A stretch of 64,000 bases of DNA from Streptomyces exfoliatus (GTDB lineage: Bacteria; Actinomycetota; Actinomycetes; Streptomycetales; Streptomycetaceae): positions 310,001 through 374,000 of the forward strand of contig NZ_JNZP01000002.1 in assembly GCF_000725545.1 (NCBI RefSeq), in the 5' to 3' direction. The notes beneath the pieces are model-generated. The model did no database searches and was not told the origin of the DNA. It saw nothing but the letters and a program-made list of their open reading frames with translations. The translations under genes and the position numbers were made by a program. Below, in pieces: positions 17,370-25,720 of this stretch (positions within the stretch are counted from its first letter, which is position 1; each line of letters opens with the position of its first letter).

Positions 17370-18701
17370 TCAGCTGGTGCGTTGAAGTGCCGGCGGGGTC
17401 CAGTCGCCGGTGAGTGCGGGCCGCTGGGGCCAGTACAGACGCAGGAAGACGTTGAAGCTGCCCGTGGGTGCGGGGAGCCAGTTGCTCTCGCGGTCGGGTC
17501 CGGGACTGTCGTGCTGGACGTAGATGTCCAGGGAGCCGTCGGGGTTGGTCCGCATGCCGCTGCGGTCGCCGATCGCGTACCGGTTCAGCGGGTTGTCGGC
17601 GAAGAACTGGCGCTCGTTCATCATCGTGAGGGACCAGAAGCCGTCGACGGGCGGGGTCTCACCGGCGCCGAAGTGCAGCACGTAGGTGTGGGCGCCGTCG
17701 AGGGGCCGGCCGTCGGCGTCGGTGGTGGCGTGTGGGTACAGGGCGTCGGCGTCGAGGTTGGCTCCGTATCCGAACCGGGTGATGACCGCGCGCTTGGTGT
17801 AGTCGGTGCCGTAGTCCCCCAAGCCTCGGTGCACGGTCCACCCACCGGCATTCGCGGACTCCGCCCGGGCGAGCAGATCGCGCAGGGTCTCCGGGCCGCG
17901 CCGTGCACCCGCGTCCAGGGCGGCGAGCTCCTCGGCGGCCAGGTCGTCCAGGCTCGCGCCGGGTGCGATGCCGAGTTTGGCGAGGCGGCCCAGGATCGGT
18001 GCGTCGGCGGGGTCAGGAGGGTTGTCGACCATCATCTGGTTGAGGAGGGTGAAGTAGTCGCGGCCGCTGAGCGCGTGGGCCTGGTCGACCGGCGGCGTCG
18101 TGGTGTCGGCCCCGGCGGGGACGGGGACGTCGGTGGGAGGGGAGTAGTCGTCCGGGTTGCCGGTCCACTCCGACAGCGGAATCAGCCGCGTGGCGTCCTG
18201 AAGCCTGTTGACGGCCGGGAAGTCCGACGGACCGCTGGTCGCGTAACGGGCGATGATCCAGTTCACGGCGGTGGGCGACTTCAACAGGGTCAGACCGGGC
18301 GGGGTCGCTCCTGACCAGGACGGCCCGACGATCAGGAACGGGCCGGCGGACGGGCCGTACTCGCGCCGGCCGACGACCGCGCAGACATCGGACCAGGCGT
18401 CCAGAATGGGGACCATCCAGAACCGGTCACCGAAGTCGGGCAGGGCCAGCACCAGAGGTTGGTCGGACAGATCGAGCCAGGCACTGGAGTACAGGGTGTC
18501 GGCGTTCGGCGAGACGACCTCGGTGAATGAGGCGTCCGGAGTGGCGCGCAAGTAGCAGAACTGGTTGACCGGGGCTTTCCGACGCCCGTCGTCCCGGGCC
18601 GGGACCGCCGTCATGGAGTCCTTCGTCAGGGCCGCCGTGACCAGCGGATACCCGTAGAGCCAAGCCTCCGTGGCCAGCTTCTCCATCGCCTCGTCCGTCA
18701 T
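17370..18701 (-). CDS. DUF1254/DUF1214 domain protein
   Basis: 443 aa. DUF1254 covers roughly residues 10-190 (EAWLYGYPLV, APVNQFCYLRATPDASFTEV, SPNADTLYSSAWLDLSDQP). DUF1214 covers the C-terminal third (YVLHFGAGETPPVDGFWSLT, then NEROFF-like region and FNVFLRLYWPQ). No signal peptide. Such proteins are common singletons in actinomycetes; no enzymatic activity is firmly established for them. AGGAG lies 6 nt before the ATG. No linked gene suggests a pathway. Confidence 0.85.
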   Translation of the reverse strand: MTDEAMEKLATEAWLYGYPLVTAALTKDSMTAVPARDDGRRKAPVNQFCYLRATPDASFTEVVSPNADTLYSSAWLDLSDQPLVLALPDFGDRFWMVPILDAWSDVCAVVGRREYGPSAGPFLIVGPSWSGATPPGLTLLKSPTAVNWIIARYATSGPSDFPAVNRLQDATRLIPLSEWTGNPDDYSPPTDVPVPAGADTTTPPVDQAHALSGRDYFTLLNQMMVDNPPDPADAPILGRLAKLGIAPGASLDDLAAEELAALDAGARRGPETLRDLLARAESANAGGWTVHRGLGDYGTDYTKRAVITRFGYGANLDADALYPHATTDADGRPLDGAHTYVLHFGAGETPPVDGFWSLTMMNERQFFADNPLNRYAIGDRSGMRTNPDGSLDIYVQHDSPGPDRESNWLPAPTGSFNVFLRLYWPQRPALTGDWTPPALQRTS

Positions 18702-19051
18702 CAGCTTCTCCTAGGTGTCACGGCGAATCCCATCCGGGCCCGACGCTATGAGTGCCGCCCGCCTCCCGCGCGGCGAGTCCGCCGAACGAGTGATGCGGAC
18801 GGAACCGGCGGAGCCGATCGGCAAGCCGCATGTCCACGCTCGGCCGACGACCGAGGAGCCGTATCGGCGGCTGCTCCGCCTCCCCAGGGGCTCGGACCGG
18901 CGCGCCCGCGGCCGTAGTCCCCCGTGCCGCCCCCCTGCGGCAGCCCGCTTTCGCCCCGCGTCGTGGGCCACAACCCGTGGGCCGCCGGCTCTCGGAGGAA
19001 CGGCCGGAGACACCCGCTCGTCGATGTCCCCGACCGGGTCGGGCGGAGGGT
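18702..19051. other. Gene-free stretch between DUF1254 and SARP genes
   Basis: 350 bp downstream of the SARP stop and upstream of the DUF1254 start, both on the minus strand. It must contain the promoter of the latter. Short frames on both strands lack codon bias and I see no strong hairpin, repeat or promoter consensus. Confidence 0.4.
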
Positions 19052-21040
19052 CTACGGGTGGGCGCCGAGCCCGTCGGACAACTCCCTCAGATACCGCGAG
19101 ACCGGCCCGAAGGTGATCAGTCCGCTCTGCGCGCCGGCCAGCTCGGAGGCCGCCGGCTGGAGTTCGCGGAGCGCCCGGCGCATCGTGCCGTGGTCACCGA
19201 CGGCCGTGGCCGCCCTGCCCACCACGCACCACAAGGCCTCGAACATGAGGTCGCGCGGCGGCGGGGCGATGTCCCTCAGCGCCGCGCGCGCGGCCTCCGT
19301 GTCCCCCGCGCCCACCAGGAGCCACGGGCGCACCCAGTTCTCGTAGGGTCCCCAGTCGGCCTCGGCCTCCTCGGGCGCGACGCCGTGGGAGAGGTGCAGC
19401 CCGAGTCTGGCCAGGGGCAGCAGCCCGAGCCGCAGTCCCGGCATTCCCGCGCCCTCCAGCGCGATGTCGGCCTCCCGGTACGCCTCGTCGGCCGCGGCGA
19501 GCGGCTGGGTCAGGGCGGTGCGCAGGGCGCGGTACCACGTGGTGAACACGCCCACGAGCGGCAGACCGTACCGCTCGGAGAGCCGGTCGGCGGCCACCGC
19601 GTGCTGCTCGGCCCCGGCGAGGTCGGACACCGCGCAGCGCGACTGGAGGCGGACGAGGTGCCCGAGGACCTCGTACGTCACCAGGTCGTTGCGCTGCCCC
19701 AGGGAGACGATCTCCGCGCCGATGGCGTCCCGCCGGGGGGACAGCCCCGCGCGCTGGAAGGTCTGCATGAACACGCCGTTCAGGGCGAAGGCCAGCAGCG
19801 GTCCGTCCCCGAGGCCGCGTGCGAGTTGTTCGCCCTGCCGGGCCGCCTGGTAGGCCCTGGCCCGTTCCCCCGAGGCCGCCTGTTCAACGGGGAGCGCGCC
19901 GCGGGACTCCACGGCGATGGTGGCGAGGAGCCGGGCCCTGGCCGTGTCGTGGGCGTCGGCGGGCAGCAGCCGCAGGGTGCGTTCGGCGGCGTCGACCAGC
20001 CACCGCGCCTGCTCGGGGTCGTCGGAGCGGGTCCAGACCGCCGGCACGTCATAGGTGCCGATGACGCGGGCGGTGAGTTCCGCGTCGCCGAGCTGCTCGG
20101 CGGCCGCGACGGCGGCGACCCGGTGACGGCGGGCCGCCTCAAGGCCTCCGCCGCCGGTGACCGCCAGGTCGCGCATCAGCCCCGCAGTGGACTCCAGGCG
20201 GGCCCGCGCGTACGAGGGGACCACGCGCTCGTAGGCCGCGGTCGCCTCCGCCCAGACCTGGGCGGCCGTACCGCCGGGGCCGGGATCGAGGTGGTCGGCC
20301 TGGCGCAGGACGTCGGTCTCCAGTCGGCGCAGTCTCGGTCCCGGGTCGATGCCCATCTGCTCGCCGAGCAGGCGCCGGGCCCGCCGTACGACGGAGAGCG
20401 CGTCGCTCTGACGCCCGGATCGGTAGAGGGCCAGCACCAGCAGGTACCAGGCGTCCTCGCGCCAGGGGTGCTCGGTGACGTACGCGTCCAGGTCGGGGAC
20501 CGCCTGCGCGGCGGCTCCCAGGGCCAGTTGTGCCGCGGCCCGGCGTTCGACGGCCTGGCAGTTCAGCTCCACCAGCCGGGAGCGCTCCGTACGGATCCAG
20601 GGGCCCTCGTCGAGACCGGCGTAGGCGGGGCCCCGCCACCAGCCGAGCGCCTGGGTGAGCCGGCTGACGGCCTCGGCGGGCGGCAGCTCGGCGGCGGAGG
20701 CGACGGCGTGCTCGAAGCGCCAGGCGTCGACGTCCTCTTCCGCCGCCTTCAGGGCGTAGCCAGGGCCCTCGGTGACGAGGAGCCGGGGTCTGCCGCGGGG
20801 CGGCCGGTCGGGTTCGAGGGCGCGGCGCAGTGCGGCGACGAAGGTGCGTACGGCGCTCACCGCGTCCGCGGGCGGTTCCGCCCAGAGGTCCTCCACCAGC
20901 CGTGCGACGGGCACGACACGGCGGCGAGCGACGATGAGCCGGGCCAGCACCGCGCGGTGCCTGGGCCCCTTGAGCGCGACCGGGTCTCCCTGCGGGTCCC
21001 AGGCGGACACAGGTCCCAGGACGCTCAGTCTCAACCCCAT
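19052..21040 (-). CDS. SARP/AfsR-like transcriptional regulator with TPR region
   Basis: 662 aa. Residues 1-95 form an OmpR-like winged helix (LRLSVLGPVSAW, GPRHRAVLARLIV, LVEDLWAEPPADAVSAVRTF). Residues about 100-250 are the bacterial transcriptional activator domain (DAWRFEHAVASAA, HPWREDAWYLLVLALYRSGR, LGEQMGIDPGPRLRRLE). The rest is helical and TPR-like with no NB-ARC P-loop, unlike AfsR. SARPs activate secondary-metabolite clusters by binding direct repeats over the -35. No biosynthetic cluster is in this window, so the target is unknown. It is divergent from the dehalogenase-like gene. Confidence 0.9.
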   Translation of the reverse strand: MGLRLSVLGPVSAWDPQGDPVALKGPRHRAVLARLIVARRRVVPVARLVEDLWAEPPADAVSAVRTFVAALRRALEPDRPPRGRPRLLVTEGPGYALKAAEEDVDAWRFEHAVASAAELPPAEAVSRLTQALGWWRGPAYAGLDEGPWIRTERSRLVELNCQAVERRAAAQLALGAAAQAVPDLDAYVTEHPWREDAWYLLVLALYRSGRQSDALSVVRRARRLLGEQMGIDPGPRLRRLETDVLRQADHLDPGPGGTAAQVWAEATAAYERVVPSYARARLESTAGLMRDLAVTGGGGLEAARRHRVAAVAAAEQLGDAELTARVIGTYDVPAVWTRSDDPEQARWLVDAAERTLRLLPADAHDTARARLLATIAVESRGALPVEQAASGERARAYQAARQGEQLARGLGDGPLLAFALNGVFMQTFQRAGLSPRRDAIGAEIVSLGQRNDLVTYEVLGHLVRLQSRCAVSDLAGAEQHAVAADRLSERYGLPLVGVFTTWYRALRTALTQPLAAADEAYREADIALEGAGMPGLRLGLLPLARLGLHLSHGVAPEEAEADWGPYENWVRPWLLVGAGDTEAARAALRDIAPPPRDLMFEALWCVVGRAATAVGDHGTMRRALRELQPAASELAGAQSGLITFGPVSRYLRELSDGLGAHP

Positions 21041-21197
21041 CGCCGCCGTTCGTTCTGCCGGGAAACCACCAGCTCAAACGTACAGCGCTCATCGGTTGCT
21101 CATTCGCCGCCCGCAGGCTTCGAACCGGGGGCGCGAGCGGCCCGCGGCCGCCGCGCACCCCACGGATCAGAAACGACCCCCAGAAACGAGCGGCACC

Positions 21198-22079
21198 ATG
21201 GCACCCACCCTTCCGGACTTCGAGTACCGGCGCGTCACCGTCGCCGAGGGCGTGTCCCTCCACGTGGCGGTCGGCGGATCGGGCACTCCGGTCGTCCTGT
21301 TGCACGGTTTCCCGCAGACCCACCTCATGTGGCGGCACGTCGCCGCCGACCTCGCCGCCGACCACACCGTCATCGTCCCCGACCTCCGCGGCTACGGTGA
21401 CAGCGACAAGCCGCTGGAGGACGGCCCGGACACCTATTCCAAGCGGACCATGGCCCGGGACATCGTCACGCTCGCGAAGAACCTCGGGCACGAGAGCTTC
21501 GCCCTGGCGGGCCACGACCGTGGCGCGCTGGTCGCCTTCCGCGCCGGCCTCGACCACCCGGACGTCATCAGCCACCTGGCCTGCCTGGACGTCCTGCCCA
21601 CCCTGGACACGTGGGAGGCGCTGCACGGCGTCACCGCGGCTGTCGGCTTCCACCTGTACCTCATGGCCCAGCCGTCCGGCCTGCCCGAGAAGATGATCCG
21701 GGCGAGCTCGGACGAGTTCTTCGGCCACTTCCTCGATGTCTGGACCGAAGACCCGGACGCGGTGCCCGACGACGTGCGGGAGGCCTACCTCACGGCGTGC
21801 CGCGACGCCGTTCCCTCGATCGTCGCCGACTACCGCGCGTCCGCCGGCATCGACGTGGACCACGACCGCGCCGACCGCGCCGCGGGCCACCAGCTCGTCA
21901 TGCCCGTCTCGGTGCTCCAGCAGGACTGGGGGGCGGCCCTCGGTTACGAGGCCGCGGCCCTGTGGGGCGCCTGGGCGCGGGACCTGGACCATTCCACCGT
22001 CTCCACCGGCCACTTCATGGCCGAGGAGGCCCCCGCGGACATCGCCGGGGCGCTGCGGAAGCTGCTGACCCGCTCCTGA
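21198..22079 (+). CDS. Alpha/beta-hydrolase of the epoxide hydrolase/haloacetate dehalogenase group
   Basis: 293 aa. The nucleophile elbow is AGHDRGA with aspartate (Asp107) instead of serine. The fold motif LLHGFPQTHLMWR, the acid in LDVLPT (Asp131) and the terminal STGHFMAEEAP histidine match fluoroacetate-dehalogenase relatives. Compared with the Rhodopseudomonas enzyme as I remember it, the halide-site Trp156 is leucine here (FHLYLMAQP) and the carboxylate-binding Arg114 is also leucine. A true fluoroacetate dehalogenase is therefore unlikely; an epoxide or ester substrate fits better. Weak ribosome site. Divergent from the SARP gene. Confidence 0.82.
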   Translation: MAPTLPDFEYRRVTVAEGVSLHVAVGGSGTPVVLLHGFPQTHLMWRHVAADLAADHTVIVPDLRGYGDSDKPLEDGPDTYSKRTMARDIVTLAKNLGHESFALAGHDRGALVAFRAGLDHPDVISHLACLDVLPTLDTWEALHGVTAAVGFHLYLMAQPSGLPEKMIRASSDEFFGHFLDVWTEDPDAVPDDVREAYLTACRDAVPSIVADYRASAGIDVDHDRADRAAGHQLVMPVSVLQQDWGAALGYEAAALWGAWARDLDHSTVSTGHFMAEEAPADIAGALRKLLTRS

Positions 22080-22226
22080 CGGCGGGCGGGCGGAGATGCC
22101 GTCCGCCGCACGGCAGGGGGATGTGAGCCCCGCTCACAAGAACTTCCTCCTGGCCGGACGCACGGCCCGAGGCACTGACGGGACCGGCATCTCCGCACGG
22201 GGCACGCGAGGAGTGCCTGGTGCCGC

Positions 22227-22508
22227 TCAGAGCGCGGTCGACTCACGCGCGGGAAGCGGTGTGCCGCTCAGTTCGTGCTGGACTTCCTCGAGGTCACCGC
22301 CGTTCTGCAGGACGAGGCGGCTGCGGCTGAGCGGGCTCGCGGCGAGGGCGTCGGGACGACGCAGGGCCCGCAGCGCGTCACGTACGGCCGAGTCGAACTC
22401 GGGGCGGGACAGTACGGCCGGCTCGCGCACCTGCCGCACGGCCGGGTCGGAGTCCTCTTCGGTCGGCCCCTCGGTTCCGGCCAGGATGGCGTTGCCGGGA
22501 CCCGGGAG
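22227..22508 (-). pseudogene. C-terminal remnant of an unidentified protein
   Basis: About 92 codons end in a stop at 22227. Within them FDSAVRDALRALRRPDALAA and SPLSRSRLVLQ look like a real C-terminal helical segment found at the end of some large Streptomyces regulators/ATPases, with normal codon bias. Upstream the frame runs into a hairpin and has no start codon or ribosome site; the first usable start is GTG 22439. It is either a 70-aa gene with no visible ribosome site or, more likely, the stump left by a deletion. Confidence 0.4.
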
Positions 22509-22525
22509 GCATGACCTCCCGGGTC
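22499..22525 (-). terminator. Terminator after the cellulase gene
   Basis: Perfect 11-bp inverted repeat GACCCGGGAGG and CCTCCCGGGTC with a 5-nt loop, about 75 nt downstream of the cellulase stop on its strand. Structure is symmetrical so it could stop transcription from either side. Confidence 0.75.
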
Positions 22526-22598
22526 GCTCTCCGCCGGCACCGACGTCGCGCGTGGGGCCTCGACGCCGTACCGGAGGAGAGGGCGGGCACGTGCGGGG

Positions 22599-24263
22599 TC
22601 AGGCCGTGGCGCAGGCCGCGCCGTCGAGAGTGAAGGATGCCGGGGCCGGGTTCGTCGTGCCCTTGGTGGCGATGAAGCCGAGCGTGACGGAGCCGGACGG
22701 GGCGATCGTGTGGGTGTAGGGCACGGCGGAGACGCTGACCGTGCTGCCGGTCTGGACGGCGGTGCCGCCCCACATGCTGCCGACGGTCTGGCCCGCGCCG
22801 TAGGAGAAGCCCAGCGTCCAGCCGTTGACGGGAACGGTTCCGGTGTTGCGGATGATGATCTCGCCCTGGAACCCGCCCGGCCATTCGCCGACGACGCGGT
22901 AGCCGACGGCGCAGCGGGCGCCGGGGGTGCCGCCGCCCGCCTCGGTGGTGACGTCCACCGTCGCGGAACGGGCCGAGCGGTTGCCCGCCGCGTCACGGGC
23001 GTAGACGGCGAAGGTGTACGCCGTGTCGGCGGCGAGCCCCGCCACGGTGACCTGGGTGGTGGTGGAGGACGCGACCTTCGTGTCGGTGCCGCCGCTGACG
23101 CGGACGACGTCGTATCCCGCGACACCGACGTCGTCGGTGGCGGCGGCCCAGGTGAGGGTCGCGGAGTCGGAGGTCAGCGCGGAGGCCGTCGGCGTGCCCG
23201 GGGCGGTGGGCGGTGCCGTGTCGCCCGGGGCGCCGCCGAAGACCGTGGCCTCCCGGGACGTCTGGGCGATTCCGTTCGCGCCGTGGAAGATGCGCTCGCC
23301 CCAGGCGCTGAGGCGGCTCGGGTCGAAGTCGACGGCGAGGTCGAGGATCGGGTCGGTGTTGCCGCTCCAGGACCAGGCGAGGTAACCGAGGTCGAGCCGC
23401 TCGGCGGCGGCCATCATGGTGTCCTCGTCGGGGTCGCCCCACTGGTCGGCCGGGCCGCCGAACTCGCCGATGAGGATGGGCAGTCGGGCGGCGACGAAGG
23501 TGTTCAGGTAGTCGGTGATCTCCTGCGCGGTGTCGAAGACGCTGTACATGTGGATGGAGAAGATCAGGTTGCCGGTGGGGTCGGCGTCGTAGACGGACCG
23601 GGCGTTGGCCTTCATGACGCCCTGCCAGTCCTGGCCCCAGTTGGGCGCGTCGACCATGATCGTGTGCTGGAACCCGGCGGCCCTCAGCTTCTTGACGGCG
23701 GCGGTCGTGGGCTCGGTCCAGCCGGCGGGGTCGGTGTTGCCCCAGGGCTCGTTGCCGATGTTGACGATGACGTAGTCCTCTTGCCCGGCGATTACGTCCT
23801 TGAGGCCGATCCAGTAGTCGGCGGCGTGGTCCAGGGTGCCCGCGGCGGCGTCCTCGCCGTAGCCGGTGGTGTCGTGGACCTCCAGGACGCAGATCAGCCG
23901 CTGGGTCTTGCAGTCGGCGACGACGGCGGCGACGTCGGCGGGGCTGTTCTCGGACCAGCGGTGACCGTCGGAGAGGACGACCCGGACACTGTTGGCACCC
24001 AGTGCCTTGACGTCGGCCAGTGACTGCGTCTCGCCCGGGTACCAGGTGTGGGCGTGGTTGACGCCGCGCATCACGAAGTCGTTGCCGTTCGCTTCGAGCA
24101 GGCGCCCGTCGCTGACGTGCAGGCCCGTCGCCAGGGGCTCGGCCGTCCGCGCGTGCGCCGTGGCCGTACCGAGGACGCCCATGAGGGCGAGCCCGAGGAG
24201 GGTCGCAAGCCCTGTCACCAGAGCGACGGCCGTGCGGGGGCGTGCCGTGCTTCTCGTTCTCAC
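22599..24263 (-). CDS. Secreted GH5 endoglucanase with FN3 and CBM2 domains
   Basis: 554 aa, exported. It begins VRTRSTARPRTAVALVTGLA with a hydrophobic core ending near GTATAHA. The GH5 domain covers roughly residues 45-330: VMRGVNHAHTWYP, then NIGNEPWG (acid/base Glu), IFSIHMYSVFDT and LIGEFGGPADQW (nucleophile Glu). A fibronectin III domain spans about 352-440 (APPTAPGTPTAS to TVDVTTEA). A C-terminal family 2 binding module follows (CAVGYRVVGEWPGGFQGEI, IRNTGTVPVNGWTLGFSY). GTG 24263 has GGAG 5 nt upstream. A CebR box precedes it, so cellobiose/cellotriose should induce it. Likely a cellulase or mannanase. Confidence 0.9.
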   Translation of the reverse strand: MRTRSTARPRTAVALVTGLATLLGLALMGVLGTATAHARTAEPLATGLHVSDGRLLEANGNDFVMRGVNHAHTWYPGETQSLADVKALGANSVRVVLSDGHRWSENSPADVAAVVADCKTQRLICVLEVHDTTGYGEDAAAGTLDHAADYWIGLKDVIAGQEDYVIVNIGNEPWGNTDPAGWTEPTTAAVKKLRAAGFQHTIMVDAPNWGQDWQGVMKANARSVYDADPTGNLIFSIHMYSVFDTAQEITDYLNTFVAARLPILIGEFGGPADQWGDPDEDTMMAAAERLDLGYLAWSWSGNTDPILDLAVDFDPSRLSAWGERIFHGANGIAQTSREATVFGGAPGDTAPPTAPGTPTASALTSDSATLTWAAATDDVGVAGYDVVRVSGGTDTKVASSTTTQVTVAGLAADTAYTFAVYARDAAGNRSARSATVDVTTEAGGGTPGARCAVGYRVVGEWPGGFQGEIIIRNTGTVPVNGWTLGFSYGAGQTVGSMWGGTAVQTGSTVSVSAVPYTHTIAPSGSVTLGFIATKGTTNPAPASFTLDGAACATA

Positions 24264-24318
24264 TTCGACTCCAGAAGGTGTGCATGCCGGAAACCGGGCG
24301 GGGTCCGCCCGGTGAGCG

Positions 24319-24332
24319 TGGGAGCGCTCCCA
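24319..24332 (-). promoter_or_regulatory. CebR operator
   Basis: TGGGAGCGCTCCCA, the exact 14-bp palindrome bound by the LacI-family repressor CebR, which cello-oligosaccharides release. It begins at the downstream edge of a candidate -10 (CTGTAT), with TTGACG 18 bp further up on the minus strand, and lies 56 bp before the cellulase start. Confidence 0.92.
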
Positions 24333-24386
24333 TACAGCCATCGGCGTCAAGGACACGTCAACCCCCACGACATGGATTGACACACC

Positions 24387-24401
24387 TTCGAAAGTTTCGA
24401 A
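24387..24401 (-). promoter_or_regulatory. TTCGAAA-N-TTTCGAA palindrome (probable BxlR-type site)
   Basis: A perfect 7-1-7 inverted repeat, TTCGAAAGTTTCGAA on the plus strand. Related sequences occur at the bxl-type promoter (31210-31219 and 31237-31244) and inside the LacI gene (31419-31433). It lies between the divergent cellulase and acetylxylan esterase genes, upstream of the cellulase -35. I infer it is an operator for the LacI-type regulator encoded at 31351. Confidence 0.65.
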
Positions 24402-24540
24402 CCTCACTCGCGATGCGCCATCCCGATCGCGTCACCGGTTCACTCATTGGACTCCGCGACCAACGAACCACGGGCGCCCCACCAGGGAGGATGCCGCCGA
24501 CCCGGAGGATCCAGCAGCGCAAACATTTCGCGCAGGCCGA

Positions 24541-24578
24541 CGAAAGTATTGACATGAGCGCACCAAACCGCCCACTGT
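24541..24578 (+). promoter_or_regulatory. Promoter of the acetylxylan esterase gene
   Basis: A consensus -35 TTGACA (24549-24554) overlaps a degenerate palindrome CGAAAGTATTG (24541-24551), 9 of 11 bases like CGAAAGTTTCG. A possible -10 CACTGT (24573-24578) follows after 18 bp. The arrangement fits repression by the same regulator as the neighbouring palindrome. Confidence 0.5.
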
Positions 24579-24645
24579 TCGCCCGTGGCGGACCTCAAGG
24601 AGGCGCCGCACCGCCCGAGTCCCGTCGAAGAGGAGGACCACCCCG

Positions 24646-25617
24646 ATGCGTCGAAAGATCCGCCCGGCCCTGCGGCCGCTGCTCGTGGGCCAGGCCGCCG
24701 TCGCCCTGGCTGCCGCGGCCACCCTCACCACCGGCGCCGCTCCGGCGCAGGCCGCCGCCTGTTCCAACGGATACGTCGGACTCGCCTTCGACGACGGCCC
24801 GTCCGGCACCACCCGGGCCCTGCTCGACTCCCTGCGGCAGAACGGCCTGCGGGCCACCATGTTCAACCAGGGGCAGTACGCCGCCGCCAACCCCGCCCTG
24901 GTCAAGGCCCAGGTCGACGCGGGCATGTGGGTCGCGAACCACAGCTACACCCACCCGCACATGACCCAGCTGAGCCAGGCGCAGATGGAGTCGGAGATCT
25001 CGCGCACCCAGCAGGCCATCGTCACCGCCGGCGGCGGGACGCCGAAACTGTTCCGGCCGCCCTACGGCGAGACGAACGCGACGCTGAAGGCGGTCGAGGC
25101 CGCCCACGGTCTGCGGGAGGTCCTCTGGGACGTCGACTCGCAGGACTGGAACAACGCCGGCACGGACGCGATCGTCCAGGCCGCGAACCGGCTCACCGAC
25201 GGCCAGATCATCCTGATGCACGACTGGCCCGCCAACACCCTCGCCGCGATCCCGCGGATCGCGCGGACACTGGCGGCCAAGGGCCTGTGCTCCGGGATGA
25301 TCTCCCCGACGACGGGCCGCGCCGTGGCCCCCGACGGAAGCGGCGGTACGGAGAGCTGCGCGGCGACCCTGACGGCGGGCCAGTCGTGGAGCGACCGGTA
25401 CAACCTCGGCGTGGCGGTCAGCGGCTCGACGGCCTGGACCGTCACGGTGAACGTCCCCTCCCCCGCGAAGGTCCTGGCCACCTGGAACGTCAGCGCCTCC
25501 TACCCGGACGGCCAGACCCTCGTCGCCCGGCCGAACGGGAGCGGCAGCACCTGGGGCATGACGATCCAGCACAACGGCAACCGGACCTGGCCGACCGTCA
25601 CGTGCAGGCCGTCCTGA
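24646..25617 (+). CDS. Secreted CE4 acetylxylan esterase with xylan-binding domain
   Basis: 323 aa. The signal peptide ends near PAQAAA at residue 38. The NodB/CE4 domain carries all five motifs: AFDDGPSG (Asp49, Asp50), NHSYTHPH (metal His99 and His103), RPPYGE (Arg137), DVDSQDW and ILMHD (His192). Residues 238-323 ([19 protein letters not shown] to TWPTVTC) match the C-terminal binding domain of Streptomyces lividans AxeA and XlnB. It should remove acetyl groups from xylan outside the cell, helping xylanases. GGAGG lies 9 nt before the ATG. Divergent from the cellulase, convergent with the GH3 gene. Confidence 0.93.
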   Translation: MRRKIRPALRPLLVGQAAVALAAAATLTTGAAPAQAAACSNGYVGLAFDDGPSGTTRALLDSLRQNGLRATMFNQGQYAAANPALVKAQVDAGMWVANHSYTHPHMTQLSQAQMESEISRTQQAIVTAGGGTPKLFRPPYGETNATLKAVEAAHGLREVLWDVDSQDWNNAGTDAIVQAANRLTDGQIILMHDWPANTLAAIPRIARTLAAKGLCSGMISPTTGRAVAPDGSGGTESCAATLTAGQSWSDRYNLGVAVSGSTAWTVTVNVPSPAKVLATWNVSASYPDGQTLVARPNGSGSTWGMTIQHNGNRTWPTVTCRPS

Positions 25618-25642
25618 TCACCGCCGCCCCGAACGGCACCGG

Positions 25643-25668
25643 CCCCGCTGCCCGTCAGGGCGGCGGGG
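25643..25668. terminator. Bidirectional terminator between convergent AxeA-like and GH3 genes
   Basis: CCCCGCTGCCC and GGGCGGCGGGG pair over 11 positions with one G-U wobble and a 4-nt loop, between the two convergent stops. Confidence 0.65.
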
Positions 25669-25720
25669 CTCGGCCGTGTCGTACGCCCGCGGGGGCACGT
25701 ACCCGCGAGTCGCCCGCCCG

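Noticed and set aside
19052..22079. Possible secondary-metabolite cluster around the SARP gene
   Set aside because: No PKS, NRPS, terpene or RiPP gene lies nearby; the SARP gene appears isolated in this window.
21198..22079. Fluoroacetate dehalogenase annotation
   Set aside because: Residues needed for fluoride and carboxylate binding are leucines.
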